The notes: generated from the letters alone by a model not told the origin. DNA of 7,931 bases from Treponema sp. (GCA_024699205.1 JAILQA010000325.1:1-7931), one strand, 5' to 3'. Numbered from the stretch's first letter, positions 1-6,030 are shown. Made by a program: numbers and translations.

Positions 1-391
1 CTAAAAAAATAATTGAATCATCATTTGAATCAACAAATCTGATATCAATGGATATTTTAATGTTATTTTGAATTATGTAATTTTCTATTTCATTTTCTAT
101 CTCTGCTATGTTAGAGTTATTAAAACTTTTTCGGAGACTTATACCATGGCATCCAACTTCATTTGCCAATGAACATACAAGACCTCCTGATAACTCATCA
201 ACATACTTATAATTATTTTCAGAGGATTTTATAGAATTAGAAGCAGTTATTGCAACAACAGATTTTCCTCTTATTATTTCTAATAATTTTTTTCCTTTTC
301 CTGAATATTTTCTAGCAGAAAAGATTTTCTCATTTTTTTTGATTAATTTAAGTCGTTTAAAATTAGATTTTTTTTCAGCGTTTTTCGGCAT
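1..391 (-). CDS. Degenerate paralogue of the upstream N-formylglutamate-amidohydrolase-like protein (3' end outside window)
   Basis: The frame is open from an ATG at 391-389 to the window edge, giving 130 residues without a stop. The start overlaps the TGA of the preceding gene (TGATG), so translational coupling is likely. Residues 1-45 are strongly basic, with many Lys. From about residue 44 the protein aligns by eye with residues 34-120 of its neighbour: AITASNSI lies under MVSAPHAI, KYVDELSGG under KYADMYTGG, GCHGI under GCHVI, and SIDIRF under LLDIHG. The order and spacing are kept, so I infer a tandem duplication. The likely active-site residues are changed: Pro-His of the APH motif is Ser-Asn (51-52), and His-Gly of the DIHG motif is Arg-Phe (118-119). 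I therefore expect a pseudoenzyme, perhaps a partner or regulatory subunit of the active copy, but no function is known to me. Codons are very A/T-rich. The C-terminal half, including any equivalent of the QLEING motif, is not visible. Confidence 0.75.
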   Translation of the reverse strand, partial: MPKNAEKKSNFKRLKLIKKNEKIFSARKYSGKGKKLLEIIRGKSVVAITASNSIKSSENNYKYVDELSGGLVCSLANEVGCHGISLRKSFNNSNIAEIENEIENYIIQNNIKISIDIRFVDSNDDSIIFL

Positions 392-1176
392 CAATTTTTT
401 CCTCTTCTGCGTATACATTCTTCTATTATTTTTTGCGATTGTAATTTCCAGTCAATTTTGTTAAAAAAATCAATGATTGTAATTAAAGAATTTACTAGAC
501 TGATAAATTCATTTGCATTATCAGGATTTCTGTAATTTCCATTGATTTCCAATTGTATACAGGATGTATTTGTTTTTTCGGAAATGCATTTTGTCACTGT
601 ATTTTGGTCCCCTGCATGAAATATCATATTTTTTACTACATTTTTTTGAGCAATTGAATGATGCTGAAATTCATCTTCAAATATAATTCGTATTATATCG
701 TCAATGAATTTATACTGCTGCAAAGATGGATCTTCTTCAGAATTATTTACAGTATTATTTTCAGAAAGTTGCTTTAAATCTGGTGCAGTTCCCATTTCCA
801 CAGCATACTCTCTTTCTTTTGCAGCTCCATGTATATCAAGCAGAAGGATAATATTGTGCTTGTTCACATATTCCAGCAATTCCTGTTGATATTTATTTAC
901 TTCAAACTCATCATAATTGGGATCGCTTTCGGTATACATGCAGGAATAAATTACGTGGCAGCCTGTTTTTTCGTGCAGATATTTAGCTATTCCGCCGGTA
1001 TACATGTCTGCATATTTTACTTTTCCGTCTCTGAATTGATTTATTGCGTGTGGAGCTGATACCATAATCGGTATGCGTCCTTCTTCTATATTAAACGCAG
1101 TTTTTCCGCTTCCGTTATAAAAATTGTCTGAAAAAAGTTTTTCCAGTCTTTTTATTTTTCGAAGGCAATTATTCAT
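391..1176 (-). CDS. N-formylglutamate amidohydrolase-like metal-dependent hydrolase
   Basis: A 261-residue protein with the motif series of the N-formylglutamate amidohydrolase (HutG-like) superfamily, whose fold is related to zinc carboxypeptidases. I see SAPHA (40-44), then KYADMYTGG (54-62), GCHVIY (72-77), a Glu/Asp-rich stretch SDPNYDEFE (84-92), DIHG (114-117) and QLEINGNYR (208-216). By family analogy His43 and His116 probably bind metal and Glu210 is probably catalytic; these assignments are inference. The substrate need not be N-formylglutamate: the protein belongs to a divergent subgroup and no histidine-utilisation gene is present. It has no signal peptide or membrane segment and should be cytoplasmic. 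The ATG is preceded by AGAGG about 10 nt upstream. It is the first gene of a minus-strand operon whose next member is a degenerate paralogue overlapping its stop. The DNA is noticeably more AT-rich than the housekeeping genes to the right. Confidence 0.75.
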   Translation of the reverse strand: MNNCLRKIKRLEKLFSDNFYNGSGKTAFNIEEGRIPIMVSAPHAINQFRDGKVKYADMYTGGIAKYLHEKTGCHVIYSCMYTESDPNYDEFEVNKYQQELLEYVNKHNIILLLDIHGAAKEREYAVEMGTAPDLKQLSENNTVNNSEEDPSLQQYKFIDDIIRIIFEDEFQHHSIAQKNVVKNMIFHAGDQNTVTKCISEKTNTSCIQLEINGNYRNPDNANEFISLVNSLITIIDFFNKIDWKLQSQKIIEECIRRRGKN

Positions 1177-1209
1177 TATCCATTTACCTCTGATATTGAC
1201 GACAAAAAC

Positions 1210-1239
1210 AGTATAAAGGATTTTATAAAATAAGTCTAA
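1210..1239 (-). promoter_or_regulatory. Predicted promoter of the amidohydrolase-like gene pair
   Basis: On the minus strand TTAGAC (1239-1234) and TATACT (1215-1210) are separated by 18 nt, a reasonable match to a vegetative sigma-factor promoter. Transcription would begin around 1203, leaving a leader of roughly 25 nt that carries the AGAGG ribosome-binding site. This fits the amidohydrolase-like gene being the first gene of its transcript. It is based on consensus matching only, and AT-rich DNA gives many chance matches. Confidence 0.4.
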
Positions 1240-1257
1240 TTCCTTTTTTTTCTGATT

Positions 1258-1266
1258 TATTATACA
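1258..1266 (+). promoter_or_regulatory. -10-like element abutting the histidine-phosphatase start
   Basis: TATTAT (1258-1263) and the overlapping TATACA (1261-1266) lie directly before the ATG at 1267, with no purine-rich Shine-Dalgarno sequence. If either is a -10 box, transcription starts inside or just after that ATG, and the true start would be the in-frame ATG at 1279. No convincing -35 box is present. The 90-bp interval would then hold divergent promoters. Confidence 0.3.
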
Positions 1267-1953
1267 ATGATTTTTGTTATGAACTTTTATTCTCCTTTAG
1301 ATGATATGGTTAAAGCAGCAAAAAATCTTCCAGAAAATCAAAACATCAAGCTGTTTTTACGACATTCAATCAGATACGACAATCCTCCTGATGGAGATTA
1401 TTCAAAATTATTATTAACTCCTGAAGGAATAGAGCTTGCAAATAAAATTGGAGCCTCAATAGATAAAAAAATAGGCTTACTTGGGGCCAGCAAGGTGGAA
1501 CGCTGTCAGCAGACTATAAGAGAAATATATAAAGGAATCAAACCTCAGTTTAAGCCTGAGAAAATGCCCGAAATAATTGTAAAAAAAGGTTTTTATCAGC
1601 TTGCAGGAAATCCTTTTGGCAGGGCAAATGGAGGCCTTGATTGGTTTGAATATTTTCACTGCCTTCAAACTGGTGACACAAAAAGTACAAAGGGTATTTC
1701 GCTTGAAATGGAAGCAAAGCCAGTTCTGGACGCAATATTTGACATAAACAGTGACGCAAACAAGCTTGATATAATCTGTTCTCATGACAGTCACGTAATA
1801 ATTCTTGCAAGTGCCCTTTTTGATTTAAAAACTGGTATGCATGGTGATAACTGGTGCAGATATACCGAAGGCCTCTTTTTCTGGGGCAAGCGTGATGATT
1901 TTTACGCTGTCTGGCGGGGACAAAAAGGACATTTTAAAGACTTTTACTGCTGA
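1267..1953 (+). CDS. Histidine phosphatase superfamily protein
   Basis: A 228-residue protein with the hallmarks of the phosphoglycerate mutase-like/histidine acid phosphatase superfamily. The catalytic loop is LRHSIR (31-36), with His33 as the predicted phosphorylated residue and Arg32 and Arg36 as phosphate ligands. A second conserved Arg is in VERCQQT (77-83), where such enzymes carry an S/R-C-x-Q-T helix. The C-terminal SHDSH (172-176) matches the HD motif of branch-2 members, giving Asp174 as the likely proton donor. The usual RHG is RHS here. No signal peptide is seen, so a cytoplasmic phosphatase acting on a small phosphorylated metabolite is likely; the substrate cannot be deduced. 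The length is short for branch-2 enzymes, which usually carry a larger cap domain. The start is uncertain: the ATG at 1267 has no ribosome-binding site and sits against a -10-like box, and the ATG at 1279 would shorten the protein by four residues. Divergent from the amidohydrolase pair; 76 nt separate it from isocitrate dehydrogenase. Confidence 0.8.
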   Translation: MIFVMNFYSPLDDMVKAAKNLPENQNIKLFLRHSIRYDNPPDGDYSKLLLTPEGIELANKIGASIDKKIGLLGASKVERCQQTIREIYKGIKPQFKPEKMPEIIVKKGFYQLAGNPFGRANGGLDWFEYFHCLQTGDTKSTKGISLEMEAKPVLDAIFDINSDANKLDIICSHDSHVIILASALFDLKTGMHGDNWCRYTEGLFFWGKRDDFYAVWRGQKGHFKDFYC

Positions 1954-1991
1954 TTTTATAATTGGTAAAATATAAAAAAATGTTCTGCTAC

Positions 1992-2020
1992 TTCCTAATA
2001 ACGTCAATTTTCTATATAAT
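1992..2020 (+). promoter_or_regulatory. Predicted promoter of isocitrate dehydrogenase
   Basis: A perfect -10 hexamer TATAAT (2015-2020) has a weak -35 candidate TTCCTA (1992-1997) 17 nt upstream. Transcription should start near 2026-2028, leaving only a few nucleotides before the ATG at 2030. The spacer between -10 and start codon (atcctcatt) contains no Shine-Dalgarno sequence, which agrees with a leaderless or nearly leaderless transcript. Confidence 0.6.
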
Positions 2021-2029
2021 ATCCTCATT

Positions 2030-3226
2030 ATGGCAAAGATTCAGATGAAAAACGCAATCGCCGAACTTGACGGCGATGAAATGACAAGGGTTTTATGGAA
2101 GGTTATCAAGGACGAGTTGATTTTACCGTTCGTTGATTTAAAAACAGAATATTACGATTTAGGTTTAAAGAGCCGTGATGATTCAGATGACAAAATCACT
2201 TATGAAGCAGCTAGCGCAATCAAACGTCTTCATGTTGGTGTAAAGTGTGCAACAATTACTTCAAATCAGGCACGTGTAGAAGAATATCATCTCAAACAGC
2301 TCACACCTAGCCCTAACGGAATTATCCGTGCAGAATTGGACGGAACAGTTTTCCGTGAGCCAATCTTTGTAAAAAATATTCACGGAACTGTAAGCTGCTG
2401 GAAAAAGCCGATTGTTCTTGGACGTCACGCTTATGGTGATGTTTATAAAAACTGCGAAATTAAATGTCCTACAGCAGGAAAAGCCGAGCTGGTATTTACC
2501 GGTGTTGATGGAAAAGAAATCCGCAAAACAATTATGGATATGAAGGGACCTGGAATCATTCAGGGAATCCACAATCTTGATGCTTCAATTGAAAGTTTTG
2601 CACGTTGCTGCTTTACTTACGCCCTCGACCGCAAAATGAGCGTTTGGTTTGGCGCAAAAGATACAATTTCTAAAACTTACGATGGAAACTTTAAGGCAAT
2701 TTTCCAGAGAGTTTTTGAGCAAGAATACAAGGCAAAGTTTGATGCTGCCGGAATCGAATATTTCTATACTTTAATTGATGATGCTGTAGCCCGTGTTATG
2801 AGAAGCGAAGGCGGCTTTATGTGGGCAACAAAGAATTATGACGGTGATGTTATGTCTGATATGATTGCATCTGCCTGCGGTTCTTTAGCTATGATGACTT
2901 CTGTTCTTGTAAGCCCGGATGGAAACTTCGAATATGAAGCAAGCCATGGAACAGTTCAAAAGCATTATTACCGCTATCTTAAAGGTGAAAAAACATCTAC
3001 AAACCCTGTAGCAACAATTTTTGCCTGGACAGGAGCACTTGCAAAACGCGGCGAGCTTGATGGAACACCAGAACTCGTAGATTTTGCAAAACGCCTTGAA
3101 AAAGCAACTTTACAGACTATCGAAGAAGGCTATATGACTGGCGATATCGCTCGTATAGCTGAGCCTGCTGCTAAAAAAGTTCTCAATTCCTGGGAATATA
3201 TTGCAGCTATAAAAGAAAGACTGTAA
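2030..3226 (+). CDS. icd: Isocitrate dehydrogenase (NADP+), eukaryote-type homodimeric
   Basis: Catalyses oxidative decarboxylation of isocitrate to 2-oxoglutarate with NADP+, supplying NADPH and the carbon skeleton of glutamate, in the cytoplasm. The 398-residue protein is full length and clearly of the type found in eukaryotic cytosol and mitochondria rather than the E. coli type: it starts with AELDGDEMTRVLW, and the isocitrate-binding arginines fall at the same numbers as in human IDH1 (Arg100 in NGIIR, Arg109 in TVFRE, Arg132 in GRHAYGD). Also visible are Tyr139, Lys210 (GAKDTI), metal-binding Asp250/251 (LIDDAVA), Asp273 and Asp277 (YDGDVMSD), and the coenzyme loop HGTVQKHYYR (306-315), with Lys311-His312 where human IDH1 has Arg314-His315. 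SPNGIIR carries Ile where the human enzyme has Thr. No other citric-acid-cycle gene is in the window, so an anabolic role is likely (inference). Only 30 nt and no hairpin separate it from the lipoprotein gene, so readthrough is possible. Confidence 0.97.
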   Translation: MAKIQMKNAIAELDGDEMTRVLWKVIKDELILPFVDLKTEYYDLGLKSRDDSDDKITYEAASAIKRLHVGVKCATITSNQARVEEYHLKQLTPSPNGIIRAELDGTVFREPIFVKNIHGTVSCWKKPIVLGRHAYGDVYKNCEIKCPTAGKAELVFTGVDGKEIRKTIMDMKGPGIIQGIHNLDASIESFARCCFTYALDRKMSVWFGAKDTISKTYDGNFKAIFQRVFEQEYKAKFDAAGIEYFYTLIDDAVARVMRSEGGFMWATKNYDGDVMSDMIASACGSLAMMTSVLVSPDGNFEYEASHGTVQKHYYRYLKGEKTSTNPVATIFAWTGALAKRGELDGTPELVDFAKRLEKATLQTIEEGYMTGDIARIAEPAAKKVLNSWEYIAAIKERL

Positions 3227-3240
3227 AAAATAAATATTTG

Positions 3241-3249
3241 TGTTAAAAT
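3241..3249 (+). promoter_or_regulatory. Extended -10 promoter-like element before the lipoprotein gene
   Basis: TGT followed by TAAAAT (3244-3249) is an extended -10 match (TGn plus 5/6 of the hexamer). A start about 7 nt downstream falls on or next to the GTG at 3257. A second -10-like hexamer, TATACT (3251-3256), touches the GTG. The -35 region (CTGTAA, 3221-3226) lies over the end of icd and is weak. The gene may be read both from here and by readthrough from icd. Confidence 0.4.
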
Positions 3250-3256
3250 ATATACT

Positions 3257-3934
3257 GTGTTAAAAAATTATTTTTCGAAGATTGTAATTTTGATTTCCTC
3301 TCTCCTTGCCTTTATAAGCCTTTCGTGTTCAAATACACCGAATGCTAAATTACTGTCTTCGGAAGATGATACTTTAAGGACTGCAATCGTAACAAAGGAA
3401 AGTTCAATAAACTGGTCAAAACCTCTTGAAGATGGTCGCCTTCAAAAGAGAATTGACATAATGGAGAATGTCGTTACCAGTATAAAGCTTAATCCTGAGG
3501 TTATGAATGCTTTTACTAACACCTGCGACCCGGTCTATCCTTATATTGAAAACTTTGCAACCTTAAATCTTAATAATTTATCCCAGAGTAACCGTTATGT
3601 AATAGAAAAGCTTTACGAGGTGATTAACACAGACCTTTATTCTGCGGATACTGAATTAATCAATCCTAAATACTTGTTCAACTATGTATTTTTTATTTCT
3701 GATATAGAGTCAGCCTATAAAGAGGCTTTTGGCATCGATTTTCCAAAAAACAATGCCTTTTCCAAATATTTAATTGGTGAACCTTTTGTTACCCAGCAGA
3801 TTAGTCAGGTTCCAGTAAGATTGTATTGCGAAAAGGGAAGTATTGATATCTGCGTTATTATTTATGTGCTTGGTAAAAATCTTATAAATCAAATAGAAAT
3901 TATAGGTTGGGAAGTTAATTATGCCGAAAAATGA
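3257..3934 (+). CDS. Predicted lipoprotein of unknown function
   Basis: I do not recognise the family. The 225-residue product begins with a short basic segment (Lys3, Lys8), a hydrophobic core IVILISSLLAFISLS (9-23) and Cys24, which fits a signal-peptidase-II lipoprotein signal with a relaxed spirochaetal lipobox (SLS-C). The mature part would be tethered to a membrane. It is mixed alpha/beta in character, with Cys at 70, 190 and 198 in addition to the lipid-bearing Cys, and no recognisable catalytic motif. The start used is GTG at 3257; it has no Shine-Dalgarno sequence, but starting here gives a normal lysine-bearing n-region, and no other upstream in-frame start looks better. The last 14 nt overlap the start of the PilZ-like gene, so the two are very probably translated in a coupled way and may act together. 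An envelope-associated role is inferred from the signal only. Confidence 0.75.
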   Translation: MLKNYFSKIVILISSLLAFISLSCSNTPNAKLLSSEDDTLRTAIVTKESSINWSKPLEDGRLQKRIDIMENVVTSIKLNPEVMNAFTNTCDPVYPYIENFATLNLNNLSQSNRYVIEKLYEVINTDLYSADTELINPKYLFNYVFFISDIESAYKEAFGIDFPKNNAFSKYLIGEPFVTQQISQVPVRLYCEKGSIDICVIIYVLGKNLINQIEIIGWEVNYAEK

Positions 3935-4859
3935 TCAGAATTATGATTTAACCGGAATCGAACGTGATTTAGTTTTGCAGTATTTGATGGACGGAAATGT
4001 TCCGGTAACTCTTACTCCTATTGATGAATCTCAGCTGGAAAATAAAGTTCATTCAATTCCTTCCCAGATTTTTCCAGTTGCTTTAAAGCCAGATCATCTT
4101 AAAGTGCATAAAAATGGAAAAATAAATCTTCATAATCCACCACAGTCCGTTCTTGGTTTTTTAGACAAGACTGTAAAAGTAGAGTTTTATTTTAATCGGG
4201 TAGGACTTTTCTTTATATCAAAAGTTACTCAGGAAAAAAATAACCTTACAATTTTTATCCCCAAAAATATAAGCCGCATTAAAGAAGTTGTTGAAGAACC
4301 TGAATATGATTTTTCAGCCCAGCTTTATTTTGAGTTTAAAAATAAAAAAGAATTAAACTTTAAGGCTATTCCCTGGGATAAGGAAGAACTTTTTACCCGC
4401 CCTGTCTGGAAATCAATTCCTCTGGAAAATCAGCATAAGGCTAAAGATTATCTTGAATCCTTTGTAGAAATTGCAAAAACTGAAAAAAATATTGGTAACG
4501 GTCTTCAGCTCATTCCAGTTTGTAATTTTCTTACTTATCAGGAAGCTCAGAATGTGCAGGCTATGGAAGATAGAAAAACACCGCTTTATATTCTTTATGT
4601 TGACCATGAAAGAATTGTGCTCGGTGCAAAAAAGACCAGCGAAAAGCTTTTTGAAAATGATGAATATGGCATAAAGTTTTCTTTTCTGATTAAAAACAGT
4701 CCAATTTTATCACGAGATATTTTTATCACAGCAAAAGTTAATAAGATTTATACAAATGAAGATTCTTCTAAAGAATGTTTTGATTGCCATTATACAAATC
4801 TTCAGGAAGAAGACCTGCGCTTTTTATACGAAAAGGCAACAAAGAGACTTTTTATTTAG
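3921..4859 (+). CDS. PilZ-like domain protein, probably treponemal type
   Basis: A 312-residue soluble protein without signal peptide or membrane segments. Residues 84-140 (VKVEFYFNRVGLFFIS ... IFIPKNISRI ... YDFSAQLYFEF) look like the beta-rich N-terminal domain that precedes PilZ in YcgR-type proteins. Residues 215-312 look like a PilZ beta-barrel with its usual closing segment (ITAKVNKIY, then FDCHYTNLQEEDLRFLYEK). The canonical cyclic-di-GMP signatures RxxxR and D/NxSxxG are not evident, so ligand binding is doubtful. If it is a PilZ protein it may modulate motility or envelope functions, as such proteins do in other bacteria; that role is inference. The ATG overlaps the upstream lipoprotein gene by 14 nt, with GGGAAG 6 nt before it as a usable ribosome-binding site. 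The 3' end overlaps the convergent AI-2E-family gene by 8 nt. It could instead be an unrelated spirochaete-specific beta protein. Confidence 0.6.
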   Translation: MPKNDQNYDLTGIERDLVLQYLMDGNVPVTLTPIDESQLENKVHSIPSQIFPVALKPDHLKVHKNGKINLHNPPQSVLGFLDKTVKVEFYFNRVGLFFISKVTQEKNNLTIFIPKNISRIKEVVEEPEYDFSAQLYFEFKNKKELNFKAIPWDKEELFTRPVWKSIPLENQHKAKDYLESFVEIAKTEKNIGNGLQLIPVCNFLTYQEAQNVQAMEDRKTPLYILYVDHERIVLGAKKTSEKLFENDEYGIKFSFLIKNSPILSRDIFITAKVNKIYTNEDSSKECFDCHYTNLQEEDLRFLYEKATKRLFI

Positions 4860-5982
4860 AAATATCTTCCTCTGTACTTTCTTCTTGCTGTGGAACTTTC
4901 GTGTCTGCAGTTTTTGATTGAGGCGTTTTTCGTGCAATCCCGTTTCCCAAAAGTACAGCAATCGGATTTAAAATTGAGAAGTTTTCACATACGATTTTTA
5001 TAATTACAGTCATAGGTACTGCAAGAATCATTCCAACAAAACCCCAGAGCCAGCCCCATAAAGAAAGACTTACAAGAATAACAAAAGGTGAAAGTCCCAG
5101 GTGATTTCCTTCAATTCTAGGTTCAAGAATGTTTCCTAAAATCATATTTATAGAAAGCAGCAGAATAAAAATATAAATTATTTTTCCCCATGCAGGATAG
5201 AATTGCAGGGTTGCAAAAAGAGTTGTAAGCAGTGTAGAAATGATTGAACCGAAAGTTGGGATAAAGTTCATTATAAAGGCAAGAAATCCCCAGACGATAG
5301 GGAAGTCCATTCCTACAATTGAAGTGCCTATAAATACAAGAATACCTGTTGCCAGCGAAATAAAAAACTTTATGGAAAGATATCTTACTGTTTCAGAAAT
5401 TACCTGCTGAATAATTCGGAAAACTTTACTTCTGGTTTTAGAATGAAAGGCGCTGTTGATTTTCTTTCCTGTAGATTTAATCTCAATCAAAAGAAAGGTA
5501 AAGAGCAGGATAATTACAAGAAAATATTTTGCAAAAGTAAAGAGACCAGATGAAAGGAAGACAGCAAGTTTTTGTACATATTCTCTTACCTGAAGAACGC
5601 TCCAGAGGTTGTCAATAAAGCTTTTCCCGTCATCAAACTGCAAATTAAAGGTAGCAGCCGTTAATTTATAAATTGACATAAATCTTGATTCGTATTTTGG
5701 ATATTCTGCAATAATTGTAGATAGACTTGATACAAGTAGAGAAGATAAGGCGAAAATTGCAAATAAAAGAATTATATCAATTATAATAACCAGAAGAATC
5801 CAGGGAATCTTTAGTTTTCTGTTTAGTTTAAGGATTACCGGCATAAAAGAGAAGGTCATTAAAACCGCAACTACAACCGGTAAAATTACGGAAGAAAGGA
5901 GCTTACATAAAGTTCCTATCGCAATTATTGCAAGAAAAAATAATATGTAAAAAATCGCTTTTGAATAATCCTTTTCTTCCAT
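4852..5982 (-). CDS. AI-2E family transporter (PerM-like membrane protein)
   Basis: A 376-residue integral membrane protein of the AI-2E/PerM (UPF0118) family. The usual topology is visible: hydrophobic segments near 10-29, 31-51 and 60-88, a soluble region of about 60 residues, then segments near 148-170, 203-224, 227-256, 267-289 and 298-330. Family signatures are NFIPTFGSIIS (239-249), EPRIEGNHLGLSP (287-299) and GFVGMILAVPMT (314-325). Family members have been linked to autoinducer-2 export or ion (Na+/H+) transport, so the substrate here is not fixed by sequence. The C-terminal 25 residues are a hydrophilic Lys/Glu/Gln-rich tail. The ATG at 5982 has an AGGA ribosome-binding site 8 nt upstream. 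It lies 48 nt downstream of serS with a strong palindrome in between, and ends convergently, overlapping the PilZ-like gene by 8 nt. Confidence 0.92.
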   Translation of the reverse strand: MEEKDYSKAIFYILFFLAIIAIGTLCKLLSSVILPVVVAVLMTFSFMPVILKLNRKLKIPWILLVIIIDIILLFAIFALSSLLVSSLSTIIAEYPKYESRFMSIYKLTAATFNLQFDDGKSFIDNLWSVLQVREYVQKLAVFLSSGLFTFAKYFLVIILLFTFLLIEIKSTGKKINSAFHSKTRSKVFRIIQQVISETVRYLSIKFFISLATGILVFIGTSIVGMDFPIVWGFLAFIMNFIPTFGSIISTLLTTLFATLQFYPAWGKIIYIFILLLSINMILGNILEPRIEGNHLGLSPFVILVSLSLWGWLWGFVGMILAVPMTVIIKIVCENFSILNPIAVLLGNGIARKTPQSKTADTKVPQQEESTEEDISK

Positions 5983-5998
5983 AAAATAAATCCTAAAT

Positions 5999-6029
5999 AG
6001 TCATTATCGGGCTTGTCCCGATAATGACT
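5999..6029. repeat. Perfect 13-bp inverted repeat (hairpin) between serS and the AI-2E-family gene
   Basis: AGTCATTATCGGG (5999-6011) is followed by a 5-nt spacer (cttgt) and its exact reverse complement (6017-6029). On the minus strand, the direction in which both flanking genes are read, the stem is followed by ATTTAGGATTT, not a U-run, so it is a poor terminator for serS. On the plus strand it is followed after 4 nt by six T (6034-6039), but no plus-strand gene ends there. The stem base lies 16 nt from the AI-2E start codon and close to its ribosome-binding site. It may be a transcription attenuator, an mRNA-stabilising 3' hairpin for serS, or a copy of a dispersed REP-like palindrome. Confidence 0.85.
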
Positions 6030-6030
6030 G

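Noticed and set aside
391..1176. Idea that the amidohydrolase-like gene is hutG of histidine degradation
   Set aside because: No other hut gene is present, the protein belongs to a divergent subgroup, and its partner is a degenerate paralogue, so a hut assignment would be unsupported.
1477..1810. Two overlapping minus-strand open frames (105 and 86 codons) inside the histidine phosphatase gene
   Set aside because: Both are antisense to a gene with clear catalytic motifs, overlap each other in different frames, and show no recognisable domain.
1953..1980. Possible weak stem ATTTTA/TAAAAT after the histidine phosphatase as a terminator
   Set aside because: Only six A/T pairs, and followed by an A-run rather than a T-run on the coding strand; not a credible intrinsic terminator.
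1825..2028. Minus-strand open frame of 67 codons spanning the gap before icd
   Set aside because: Mostly antisense to the phosphatase gene and the icd promoter; no ribosome-binding site and no protein-like features.
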